A program made the position numbers and the translations under genes. From contig NZ_JANFPI010000002.1 of the NCBI RefSeq assembly GCF_026552795.1, forward strand, positions 310,001-374,000: a stretch of DNA of 64,000 nt, in the 5' to 3' direction. Within the stretch, counting starts at the first letter, position 1, and the number at the start of each line of letters is the position of its first letter. This document shows, one piece after another, positions 51,299 through 59,247 of this stretch. Under the pieces are notes generated by a model that saw only the letters and a program-made list of their open reading frames with translations, did not search any database and had not been told where the DNA came from. The DNA is from Ectorhizobium quercum (lineage in GTDB: Bacteria; Pseudomonadota; Alphaproteobacteria; Rhizobiales; Rhizobiaceae).

Positions 51299-52315
51299 AT
51301 GAGCAACTTGTTGACGCCGAAGACTTTTTTCGCTGCATTCGGCCTCGCCGCCGCTGGTCTTGCCGCCCAGCCGGCCGCCGCCCTCGATGAAGTCACCTAT
51401 GGCACCAACTGGCTGGCACAGGCCGAGCATGGCGGCTTCTACCAGGCCGTCGCCGACGGCACCTACGAGAAATACGGCCTCAAGGTCACGATCGTCCAGG
51501 GCGGGCCGCAGGCCGCCAACCGGGCGCTGCTGATCGCCGGCCGGGTCGATTTCTACATGGGCAGCCCGCTCGGCGAAATGGACGCCGTCAAGGAAGGCAT
51601 CCCGCTCGTCGACGTCGCCGCGATCTTCCAGAAGGACCCGCAGGTTCTGCTCGCCCACCCGGATCAGGGCGTCGAGACCTTCGCCGACCTCGCCAGGCTC
51701 GAAACCATCTTCATGGGCAAGGACGGCTATGTCACCTTCTTCGAGTGGATGAAGAAGAATTTCGAGGGCTTCAACGACGCCCAGTACAAGCCCTACACCT
51801 TCAACCCTGCCCCCTTCATCGCCGACCCGAAATCCGCGCAGCAGGGCTACCTGACCTCCGAACCCTTCGAAATCGAGAACCAGACCGGCTGGGCTCCGAA
51901 GGTCTTCCTGCTCGCCGACAACGGCTACAATCCGTATTCGACGATGATCACGACCAAGACCGACCTGGTGGAAAGCAATCCCGATCTCGTCCAGCGCTTC
52001 GTCGATGCCTCCATCGAGGGCTGGTACAATTATCTCTACGGCGACAACGCCGCCGCCAACGACCTGATCAAGAAGGACAATCCGGAAATAACGGATGCCC
52101 AGCTCGCCTATTCGCTCGGCAAGATGAAGGAATACGGCATCGTGGTTTCGGGCGAGGCTGAAGACAAGGGCATCGGCTGCATGACCGACGAACGCTACAA
52201 GGCCTTCTTCGACGACATGGTGAAGATCGGCGTCCAGCCGGCCGACCTCGACTACACCAAGGCCTATACGACGCAGTTCGTCTGCAAGGGCGTCGGCCTT
52301 TCGCTGAAGAAGTAA
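51299..52315 (+). CDS. ABC transporter substrate-binding protein (NMT1/SsuA/THI5-like)
   Basis: This 338-residue exported binding protein has a signal peptide (TFFAAFGLAAAGLAAQPAAA-LDE), then VTYGTNWLAQAEHGGFYQAVADGTYEKYGLKV, VQGGPQAANRALLIAGRVDFYMG and GYNPYSTMITTKTDLVE, the layout of NMT1-type proteins that bind pyrimidines, thiamin precursors, riboflavin or sulfonates. AGAAGGGGG precedes the ATG at 51299. It is the first gene of an operon continuing to at least 57519, but a 201-base repeat-bearing gap separates it from the ATPase gene. Confidence 0.92.
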   Translation: MSNLLTPKTFFAAFGLAAAGLAAQPAAALDEVTYGTNWLAQAEHGGFYQAVADGTYEKYGLKVTIVQGGPQAANRALLIAGRVDFYMGSPLGEMDAVKEGIPLVDVAAIFQKDPQVLLAHPDQGVETFADLARLETIFMGKDGYVTFFEWMKKNFEGFNDAQYKPYTFNPAPFIADPKSAQQGYLTSEPFEIENQTGWAPKVFLLADNGYNPYSTMITTKTDLVESNPDLVQRFVDASIEGWYNYLYGDNAAANDLIKKDNPEITDAQLAYSLGKMKEYGIVVSGEAEDKGIGCMTDERYKAFFDDMVKIGVQPADLDYTKAYTTQFVCKGVGLSLKK

Positions 52316-52321
52316 CGGAAG

Positions 52322-52474
52322 AAGCCCCTCTGGCTGCCGCCATCTCCCCCACACGGGGGGAGAACGATAAACGTTCCGGCTTCCCCGATCACAAACGCCA
52401 CAATGGGGCGAGAGGGTGCCACGAATTTTCTCCCCCCTTGTGGGGGAGATGGCCGGCAGGCCAGAGGGGGCTTC
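52322..52474. repeat. Pair of inverted rhizobial repeats (CTCTGGC...CATCTCCCCC)
   Basis: Left copy 52322-52368 reads AAGCCCCTCTGGCTGCCGCC then ATCTCCCCC; right copy 52426-52474 ends GGGGGAGATGGCCGGCAGGC then CAGAGGGGGCTT. They are inverted copies of one dispersed element of the kind common in Rhizobiales, separated by about 57 bases. They lie between the binding-protein and ATPase genes and can form a large hairpin that may reduce read-through. Confidence 0.75.
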
Positions 52475-52516
52475 CACGATCAATTTCGCATTCCACCGGA
52501 CCGGAAATCGCCGCTG

Positions 52517-53338
52517 ATGACAGCATCCCCCGCCTCCACTGCCACCGCTTCCGCGAAACGGCCGCTGGTCGTCATGAAGTCGGTCTCCAAGGTGTTTTCC
52601 AGCGGCACGGTCGCCTTGTCCGGCATGTCCCTGACGGTGGAAAGCGGTGAGTTCATCAGCCTTCTCGGCCCGTCCGGCTGCGGCAAGTCGACGGCGCTGC
52701 GCATCATCGCCGGGCTGGGCGACACCTCCACCGGCTCCATCGACTGGCCGAGTTCCCGCATCAACGCGCGCGGCCTGCCGGAAGGCGACATCTCCTTCGT
52801 CTTCCAGGAACCGACGCTGATGCCCTGGCAGACTGTGTTCGGCAATGTCCACCTGCCGCTAAAGCTGCGCGGCGTTTCGAAAGCCGCCGCCCGGCCCGAC
52901 ATCGCGAAGGCGCTGGAAACGGTCGGCCTCGGGGACTTTGCCGATGCCTATCCGCGCGAACTGTCGGGCGGCATGAAAATGCGCGTCTCCATTGCCCGCG
53001 CGCTGGTGACGAAGCCGAAGCTGCTGCTGATGGACGAGCCCTTCGCCGCACTCGACGAAATCACCCGGCAGAAGCTCAACGACGACGTGCTGAAGCTGTG
53101 GAAGGACACCGGCATCACCGTGATTTTCGTAACCCATTCGGTGTTCGAATCGGCCTATCTTTCCAACCGCATCGTCGTCATGAAGGCCCGGCCCGGCCGC
53201 GTGCATGCCGATTTCCCTCTGCACACGAGCCTGGAACGCGACGCTCTCTACCGTTCCTCGGAGGAATACCGGCAGGCCTGCGAGATGGTGTCGAAAACGC
53301 TTCTGGACGCGATGGGCGGCGTGGAGGAACACGGATGA
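52517..53338 (+). CDS. ABC transporter ATP-binding protein (SsuB/TauB type)
   Basis: This 273-residue ATPase has Walker A GPSGCGKST, Q-loop FVFQEPTLMPWQTV, signature LSGGMKMRVSIARAL, Walker B LLLMDEPFAALDE and the switch His in FVTHSVFESAYLS. It matches the nitrate/sulfonate/pyrimidine importer class. The start at 52517 gives a compact N-terminus; an upstream frame reads through the repeat and is ignored. It overlaps the permease start by four bases (ATGA). Confidence 0.94.
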   Translation: MTASPASTATASAKRPLVVMKSVSKVFSSGTVALSGMSLTVESGEFISLLGPSGCGKSTALRIIAGLGDTSTGSIDWPSSRINARGLPEGDISFVFQEPTLMPWQTVFGNVHLPLKLRGVSKAAARPDIAKALETVGLGDFADAYPRELSGGMKMRVSIARALVTKPKLLLMDEPFAALDEITRQKLNDDVLKLWKDTGITVIFVTHSVFESAYLSNRIVVMKARPGRVHADFPLHTSLERDALYRSSEEYRQACEMVSKTLLDAMGGVEEHG

Positions 53339-54168
53339 GCGAAGCCACCCCCGCCGTTTCCGCGCCGACGCGCCCGTGGAAATATCGCGACACGGCACTG
53401 AGGGTCGTCATCCCCATCCTCATGGTGCTCGGCCTTCTGGCGCTCTGGCAGGCGATCGTCACGCTCAACGAGATCCCGCCCTATATCCTTCCCGGCCCGT
53501 TGCTGGTCGCCCAGTCGCTGGTGAAGGACTGGGGCACGCTCTTCCCGGCGCTGCTGGTGACGACGCAGATCACCTTCCTCTCGCTCGGGCTGGCGCTGGC
53601 CGGCGGCGTCGGCTTCGCCGTCTTCCTCGTGCAGTCGCGCTGGATCGAGACGGCCTTCTATCCCATCGCCGTCATCCTTCAGGTGACGCCCATCGTGGCG
53701 GTCGCGCCGCTGATCCTCATCTACGCGCCGTCGACGCAGGTGGCGCTGCTGATCTGCGCCTTCCTCGTCGCCTTCTTCCCGATCCTTTCCAACATGGTGC
53801 AGGGCCTGAAGAGCGTCGACCACAACCTGCTGAACCTGTTCGACCTCTATGGCGCGTCGCGCTGGCAGACGCTCCTCTATCTGAAGCTGCCCGCCTCCCT
53901 GCCCTATTTCATGACCGGCCTGCGCATCGGCGGCGGGCTGGCCCTGATCGCCGCGGTCGTCGCGGAATTCGCCGCGGGCTCCGCCGGCGCCGGTTCGGGG
54001 CTCGCCTTCCGCCTGCTGGAATCGCAGTACCGCCTGAACATTCCGCGCCTCTTCGCCGCGCTCTTCATGCTCTCCGCGCTCGGCGTGGTGATCTTCATGC
54101 TGACCTCGTTCATCGCCTGGCTCAGCCTGCATCGCTGGCACGAAAGCAGCCTCAAACGGGAAAACTGA
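53335..54168 (+). CDS. ABC transporter permease (SsuC type)
   Basis: This 277-residue inner-membrane protein has about six helices and the EAA loop QTLLYLKLPASLPYFMTGLRIGGGLALIAAVVAEF. Other class features are LPGPLLVAQSLVKDWGTL and VTPIVAVAPLILIY. It overlaps both neighbours, so transporter and amidohydrolase are translated together. It imports the unknown ligand bound by the 51299 protein. Confidence 0.94.
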   Translation: MSEATPAVSAPTRPWKYRDTALRVVIPILMVLGLLALWQAIVTLNEIPPYILPGPLLVAQSLVKDWGTLFPALLVTTQITFLSLGLALAGGVGFAVFLVQSRWIETAFYPIAVILQVTPIVAVAPLILIYAPSTQVALLICAFLVAFFPILSNMVQGLKSVDHNLLNLFDLYGASRWQTLLYLKLPASLPYFMTGLRIGGGLALIAAVVAEFAAGSAGAGSGLAFRLLESQYRLNIPRLFAALFMLSALGVVIFMLTSFIAWLSLHRWHESSLKREN

Positions 54169-55481
54169 TGCCGCACGCCTTCCTCACCCTGCCCGCCGCG
54201 CCGCGCTACGTGCTGGCAAACGCCACCCTGCCGGCCGTCTGCGTGAAGGGCTTTCATGCCCCCGCCAAAGAAGGGCTGATCCGGGCGGATCTGGTGATTT
54301 CCGGCGGACGCATCGAAGCGATTGCCGCCCCCGGCGAAGCCCACCGCGACCTGCCGGTGGCCGACCTGCGCGACGGCATGGTCTGGCCCGCCTTCACCGA
54401 CATGCACACCCATATCGACAAGGGCCATATCTGGGAGCGCAGCCGCAATCCCGACGGCACCTTCACGAGCGCGCTGGAAACGGTCGGCATGGACCGCATG
54501 CGGCACTGGAATGCCGACGACGTGCGCGCCCGCATGGATTTCTCGCTGCGCTCGGCCTACGCCCACGGCACCGGCCTGTTGCGCACCCACCTCGATTCCA
54601 TCGTCCCGCAGCACCTGATTTCCTTCGAGGTGTTCGGCGAGATGCGCGACGCCTGGAAAGGCCGTATCGACCTTCAGGCCGTCGCCCTGTTCAACATGGA
54701 CCACGTTTACGACGAAGCCTATTTCGCCGAGCTGGTCGCCACCGTGAAGCGCTTCGGCGGGCTGATGGGCGGCGTGCCGCAGATGTGGCCCGATCTGGCC
54801 CAACGGCTCGACATCGTTTTTCGCGCCGCCGCCGACAACGGCCTCGATATCGACTTCCACGTCGACGAGACGAAGGAGAGGGAAGTGCTGGCGCTGGAGG
54901 CGGTGGCGGAGGCGAAGCTCCGCAACGGCTTCGAGGGCACCGTCACCGTCGGTCATTGCTGCTCGCTCGCCCGTCAGGACGAAGCCGTGGCTGCGCGGGT
55001 CATCGAGAAGGTGGCGAAGGCGGGCCTCAACGTCGTCTCGCTGCCGATGTGCAACATGTATCTTCAGGACCGCGAGGAAGGCCGCACGCCCCGCTGGCGC
55101 GGCGTCACCCTGTTCCACGAACTGGCCGCCGCCGGCGTCGCCACCGCCGTCGCATCGGACAATACGCGCGACCCCTTCTATGCCTATGGCGACCTCGATC
55201 CGGTCGAGGTGTTTCGCGAGGCGGTGCGCATCCTGCATCTCGACCACCCGCTGGACGATGCCGCGCGCGTCGTCACCGCCACCCCGGCGGCCATTCTCGA
55301 CCAGCCGGAAAAGGGCGTCATCCGGACGGGCGCGCCCGCCGACCTCGTTCTGTTCAGCGCGCGGCGCTGGAGCGAATTTCTTTCCCGTCCGCAGGCTGAC
55401 CGCATCGTGATGCGGAATGGCATGGGCATCGACCGCAGCCTGCCGGATTATCGCGACCTTGACCCGCTATCCGGCGCATGA
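54168..55481 (+). CDS. Cytosine-deaminase-like amidohydrolase
   Basis: This 437-residue amidohydrolase-superfamily enzyme has the metal-binding motif DMHTHIDKGHIWERSRNPDG, then FHVDET, VGHCCSLA and the catalytic aspartate in ASDNTRDPFYAYGD. The HTHIDKGH version places it with cytosine deaminase, AtzC-like and related hydrolases acting on N-heterocycles. It starts by a one-base stop/start overlap with the permease gene, so its substrate is probably what the transporter imports. No signal peptide; cytoplasmic. Confidence 0.9.
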   Translation: MPHAFLTLPAAPRYVLANATLPAVCVKGFHAPAKEGLIRADLVISGGRIEAIAAPGEAHRDLPVADLRDGMVWPAFTDMHTHIDKGHIWERSRNPDGTFTSALETVGMDRMRHWNADDVRARMDFSLRSAYAHGTGLLRTHLDSIVPQHLISFEVFGEMRDAWKGRIDLQAVALFNMDHVYDEAYFAELVATVKRFGGLMGGVPQMWPDLAQRLDIVFRAAADNGLDIDFHVDETKEREVLALEAVAEAKLRNGFEGTVTVGHCCSLARQDEAVAARVIEKVAKAGLNVVSLPMCNMYLQDREEGRTPRWRGVTLFHELAAAGVATAVASDNTRDPFYAYGDLDPVEVFREAVRILHLDHPLDDAARVVTATPAAILDQPEKGVIRTGAPADLVLFSARRWSEFLSRPQADRIVMRNGMGIDRSLPDYRDLDPLSGA

Positions 55482-55530
55482 GCCCGCCCCGAAAGGCCGC
55501 ATCATGCGCGTCAGATCTGGAGATTGACAC

Positions 55531-56934
55531 ATGCCCGACTACGACGCCCTGAAAAGGGACCTTGAAGGGATCGCGATCGAAGACAATCCGGCGCTGGTAC
55601 GCCAGAAGAGCCGCGACTTCTACTGGTACTCCCCCGTTCTGAAGGAGGAGCTGGACAAGGTCGTCGGCGATCTCGTCGTCACCCCGAAGAACGAGGCGGA
55701 CCTGATCCGCGTCCTGAAGGCCGCCTACGCCCACGGCGTTCCGGTCACGGCGCGCGGCGGCGGTACCGGCAATTACGGCCAGTGCATGCCGCTGTCCGGC
55801 GGCATCGTCCTCAACATGCTGGCGATGAACGCCATAAGGGAAATCGCGCCGGGCCGCGTGGTGGCCGAGGCCGGCATCATCATCGCCGACCTCGACCGGC
55901 AGCTCAGGGCGCAATCCGGGCAGGAACTGCGCTTCCACCCCTCCACGGCAGGCACCGCCTCGCTCGGCGGCTTCGTGGCCGGCGGCTCGGGCGGCGTCGG
56001 CTCCATCCACTGGGGCGGCCTGCGCGAACTCGGCAACATTCTCAGGCTGCGCATCGTGACGATGGAGGCCGAGCCGCGCGTCATCGATCTCGATGGCTGG
56101 GATCTCCAGAAGGTGAGCCACGCCTATGGCACCAACGGCATCATCACCGAAGTCGAGATGCCGCTCGCCCCGGCCTATGACTGGGTGGACGTGATCGTCG
56201 GCTACGACGACTACATGGACGCCGTGCGCTTCGCCGACAATCTCGCCCAGCGCGACGGCATTTTGCTGAAGGAGCTGGCCGTCGTCGCCGCCCCTGCCCC
56301 GTTCAGCTACTTCACCCGCCACAAGCCCTTCCTGAAGGAAGGTCAGTCGGTGGTGGTGGTGATGGTCGCGCCGCACTCGATGGGTCCGTTCGAGGCCCTC
56401 GTCGCGCAGCGCAAGGGAGACCTGCGCTTCCGCTCCGACAGGGTCGAGAGCATGAAGGGCATTCCGCACGCCTATGAACTGGGCTGGAACCACACCACGC
56501 TGCGCGCGCTGAAGCTCGATACCGACATCACCTATCTGCAAGTGCAGTATCCGGGGCCGGATCACGTCGAAAAGGTCGAGCGGCTCCAGAGGCTGACCGG
56601 CGCGGACACGATCGGCCATCTCGAATTCATCCGCTTCAACGGCGCGGTGCAATGTTCCGGCCTGCCGCTGGTGCGCTACACAACGAAGGAGCGGCTGGAG
56701 GAACTGATCCGCATCCACGAGGACAACGGCTGCCCGATCTTCAACCCGCACCGCTACACGCTCGAGGAAGGCGGCATGAAGCAGACCGACGCCGTGCAGC
56801 TTGCCTTCAAGCGGGAAACGGACCCGAAAGGCCTTCTCAATCCCGGCAAGATGATCGCCTGGGAAAACCCGGATTTCGATTTCACCGCCGGCAAGAACTA
56901 CCTGTTTCCCGGTCTGGCCGCGCTGGAGGGATGA
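55531..56934 (+). CDS. FAD-binding oxidoreductase (GlcD / VAO family)
   Basis: This 467-residue protein has a PCMH-type FAD domain (about 40-215: PKNEADLIRVLKAAYAHGVPVTARGGGTGNYGQ, FHPSTAGTASLGGFVAGGSGGVGSIHWG) and a C-terminal FAD-oxidase cap. Residues ending FNPHRYTLEEGGMKQ and DPKGLLNPGKMIAW are typical. Such enzymes oxidise hydroxy-acids, alcohols or amines, passing electrons to oxygen or another acceptor. It follows the amidohydrolase by 49 bases and precedes a quinone-reductase-like gene. The substrate is unknown. Confidence 0.9.
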   Translation: MPDYDALKRDLEGIAIEDNPALVRQKSRDFYWYSPVLKEELDKVVGDLVVTPKNEADLIRVLKAAYAHGVPVTARGGGTGNYGQCMPLSGGIVLNMLAMNAIREIAPGRVVAEAGIIIADLDRQLRAQSGQELRFHPSTAGTASLGGFVAGGSGGVGSIHWGGLRELGNILRLRIVTMEAEPRVIDLDGWDLQKVSHAYGTNGIITEVEMPLAPAYDWVDVIVGYDDYMDAVRFADNLAQRDGILLKELAVVAAPAPFSYFTRHKPFLKEGQSVVVVMVAPHSMGPFEALVAQRKGDLRFRSDRVESMKGIPHAYELGWNHTTLRALKLDTDITYLQVQYPGPDHVEKVERLQRLTGADTIGHLEFIRFNGAVQCSGLPLVRYTTKERLEELIRIHEDNGCPIFNPHRYTLEEGGMKQTDAVQLAFKRETDPKGLLNPGKMIAWENPDFDFTAGKNYLFPGLAALEG

Positions 56935-56937
56935 GCC

Positions 56938-57519
56938 GTGCGCGTCCTGCTCCTGCATGCCCATCCGGTCGAATCCAGCTACGGCCGCGCCCTGCACGAC
57001 CTGACGCTGGCAAGCCTGAAAAAAGCCGGCCACGAGGTGGACGACTGCAATCTCTACGAGGAAGGCTTCGACCCGGTTCTGTCGCGCCATGACCGGCTGG
57101 TCTATCACGACTATCCGGACAATACGAAAGGCGTGCAGCCTTACGTGGAGCGGCTGCGCCGGGCGGAAGCGCTGGTGATCGTCACCCCGGTCTGGAATTT
57201 CGGTTTTCCGGCCATGCTGAAGGGCTATTTCGACCGGGTGTGGCTACCGGGCGTGACCTTCGATCTCGAGGACGGCAAGCTCACCTCACGGCTGAAGCAC
57301 ATCAGGAAACTCGCGGCCGTGATGACCTATGGCGCAACGCCGTTTCGCGCCTTCATCGCCGGCAATCCGCCGAAGAAGATCGTGACCCGCGTGCTGCGCG
57401 CCCAACTCGGCCTGCTGACGCCCGTGACCTTCCTCGCCCATTACGACATGAACAATTGCACGCCGGAAACGCGGGCCCGCTTCATGGAAAAGGTCAAGGC
57501 GAGGATGGAGGCGTTCTGA
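56938..57519 (+). CDS. NAD(P)H-dependent flavin oxidoreductase (NQO/MdaB family)
   Basis: This 193-residue flavodoxin-fold protein has RVLLLHAHPVESSYGRALHDLTLASLKKAGHEVDDCNLY, the FMN/FAD-binding loop VTPVWNFGFPAMLKGYFDRVWLPGVTFDL and MTYGATPFRAFIAG. It reduces quinones or acts as a flavin reductase. The GTG at 56938 follows GGAGGGATGA and lies three bases after the oxidase stop, so the two are co-translated and may form an electron-transfer pair. It is the last gene of the cluster; a strong hairpin follows. Confidence 0.9.
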   Translation: MRVLLLHAHPVESSYGRALHDLTLASLKKAGHEVDDCNLYEEGFDPVLSRHDRLVYHDYPDNTKGVQPYVERLRRAEALVIVTPVWNFGFPAMLKGYFDRVWLPGVTFDLEDGKLTSRLKHIRKLAAVMTYGATPFRAFIAGNPPKKIVTRVLRAQLGLLTPVTFLAHYDMNNCTPETRARFMEKVKARMEAF

Positions 57520-57526
57520 TGCCGGC

Positions 57527-57573
57527 AAAAGAAAAACGCCGCAGCCCGGCGGGGGCTGCGGCGCGTTCCCAGT
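57527..57573 (-). terminator. Intrinsic terminator of the PRC-barrel gene
   Basis: CGCCGCAGCCC pairs with GGGCTGCGGCG across five bases. On the minus strand the stem is followed by TTTTTCTTTT, so it terminates the PRC-barrel transcript. It may also slow the convergent operon. Confidence 0.85.
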
Positions 57574-57585
57574 CGGCTGGGGAGA

Positions 57586-57984
57586 TTACTTCGCCCAGCG
57601 TCCTTCGTATTTGAATTCCGGTGCGGACTGAAGCGCTTCCTTGGTCGTGTCGATGCGAGCCGACCACTTGTTGTCGGGTTCGGAATAGACGACATCGACG
57701 GAAGCCGGGCTGACGATCACGTACTTTTCCCCGATCCCGAGGAAACCGCCTACGGAGACGATGTAGCCCGAGAGCAGGCCATCGGAGATGATGAGATCGC
57801 GGATCTCACCGATCGTCTCGTCCTGGGGGTTGGTGATGTTCAGGCCGACGAGGTTGTAGCTGAGCACGTCCGTCGGCTTGGCCACGACGAAGACCTCGGA
57901 GGTCGTTGCGGTGGTCGGCGTCTGGGCGTGAGCGAACGAAACCATTGCGGCGGTGGCGGCAAGAGCAAGAGCGATACGGCGCAT
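57586..57984 (-). CDS. Exported PRC-barrel domain protein
   Basis: This 132-residue protein has a signal peptide (MRRIALALAATAAMVSFAHA-QTP) and a PRC-barrel core (about 35-110: DVLSYNLVGLNITNPQDETIGEIRDLIISDGLLSGYIVSVGGFLGIGEKYV). Exported PRC-barrel proteins are common in rhizobia and often stress-induced, with no proven function. The ATG at 57984 gives the signal peptide. The 269-base gap to the divergent lipoprotein gene contains TTAAC and TTAAT words but no full CtrA box. Confidence 0.86.
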   Translation of the reverse strand: MRRIALALAATAAMVSFAHAQTPTTATTSEVFVVAKPTDVLSYNLVGLNITNPQDETIGEIRDLIISDGLLSGYIVSVGGFLGIGEKYVIVSPASVDVVYSEPDNKWSARIDTTKEALQSAPEFKYEGRWAK

Positions 57985-58253
57985 TGTAGTTTTCCTTTTT
58001 TGAATGTTTTGTTTGCCCAGGCGAAGGAAGAACAGCTGGGACAACGAAAAGTTCCACCGAAGCGTCTTTTCAACCGCCCTTAATGTTTCCCGCATTTTAG
58101 CCGGCGCCGTTAACCTTGTTTCAAAACGGGCCGTTAATCGTTACGAATTAGTTTATTTCTCTCGTGTCCGCCCGGATCAGCCCCTCCGGCGGTGGTTTCA
58201 CTGACGCGGCCCGGCCCTGCCGTTCCGGGAATGCGAACGGGAGAAATGAGACG

Positions 58254-58835
58254 ATGATGCGAGGTTTCGCCACCACTCTTCTGCTGGCCCTGCTTCTGGC
58301 AGGATGCGCCACGGCACCGACGCGCATCACCAATGCCTGTGCGATCTTCGATGAAAAGGGCGGCCTTTTCGACAACTGGCGGCGGCAGGCCCATTCCGCC
58401 TCGCGCGAATACGGCGTGCCCGTGCCGGTGCTGATGGCGACGATCTACACCGAATCCGGCTTCCGCGCCCGTGCCCGCCCGCAGCGCAAATATGTTCTCG
58501 GCATCATTCCGTGGGGACGCGCTTCGACGGCCTACGGCTATGCACAGGCGCTCGACGGAACCTGGGCGGACTACAAGCGCCAGACCGGACGCTGGACGGC
58601 AAGCCGCACGAATTTCGGCGACGCCGTCCGCTTCGTCGCCTGGTATCACGCCACCAGCGCGCGGGTGAACGGTGTGCGCCTGAACGACACCTACAGCCTC
58701 TACCTGAACTACTATTACGGCCACAGGGGCTATGCGAGCGGCAAGTGGCGCAGCAATCCGGGCATCCAGCAGGCCGCCCGCCGCTCCGCCAACATGGCGA
58801 ACAACTACGCCGCGCAGTTGCGCAATTGCAGCTAA
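58254..58835 (+). CDS. Lipoprotein with SLT-type lytic transglycosylase domain
   Basis: This 193-residue protein has a lipobox (LLALLLAGC, lipidated Cys18) followed by a lysozyme-like domain: YGVPVPVLMATIYTESGFRARARP with the catalytic glutamate in TESGF, GYAQALDGTWADYKRQTGR and NFGDAVRFVAWYH. It should cut peptidoglycan from the outer-membrane inner face. The ATG at 58254, with another at 58257, has GGGAGA upstream. Convergent with ridA. Confidence 0.87.
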   Translation: MMRGFATTLLLALLLAGCATAPTRITNACAIFDEKGGLFDNWRRQAHSASREYGVPVPVLMATIYTESGFRARARPQRKYVLGIIPWGRASTAYGYAQALDGTWADYKRQTGRWTASRTNFGDAVRFVAWYHATSARVNGVRLNDTYSLYLNYYYGHRGYASGKWRSNPGIQQAARRSANMANNYAAQLRNCS

Positions 58836-58848
58836 GTGCGGCGCGCGA

Positions 58849-59247
58849 TCACGGCACCCGGGCGGCGGTCACTTCCACCTCGACCAGAAATTCGGGCCGG
58901 GTGAAGCCGGAAACGACGATCAGCGTCGAGACCGGCTTCGGATCGAGCGTGTAGCGGTCGCGCACCGCCATGTAGGGCGCGAAATCCTCGCGACGGGTCA
59001 CATAGGCCGAGATGCGAATGACGTCGGCGAACGACATTCCCGCCTCGTCCAGAACGGCCCGGCACGCCTCGAAGCACAGTTCCGCCTGCTCCGTCACGCC
59101 CGGTGGGATCGTATCGTCGGGACGGATGCCGAGCTGGCCGGACGTCACCAGAAGTGCCGCGCCCGGCGGCACGTAAAGCCCGTGATTGTACTGGCCGAAC
59201 GGCTTGCGCACCGACGGCGGATTGAAAACCGTCTTCTCCACCGTCAT
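58849..59247 (-). CDS. RidA family protein
   Basis: This 132-residue RidA/YjgF-fold protein shows FNPPSVRKPFGQYNHGLYVPPGAALLVTSGQLGI, EACRAVLDEAGMSFADVIRISAYVTRREDFAPYM and TLIVVSGFTRPEFLVEVEVTA. The arginine typical of enamine/imine deaminase subfamilies lies within YVTRRED or nearby but is not in the canonical place, so it may belong to a non-RidA subgroup. Its ATG overlaps the aldehyde dehydrogenase stop (ATGA), implying a joint catabolic step. Confidence 0.9.
   Translation of the reverse strand: MTVEKTVFNPPSVRKPFGQYNHGLYVPPGAALLVTSGQLGIRPDDTIPPGVTEQAELCFEACRAVLDEAGMSFADVIRISAYVTRREDFAPYMAVRDRYTLDPKPVSTLIVVSGFTRPEFLVEVEVTAARVP

Noticed and set aside
52403-52516. Longer start for the ABC ATPase at 52403
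   Set aside because: The added 38 residues translate the inverted repeat and lack family character.
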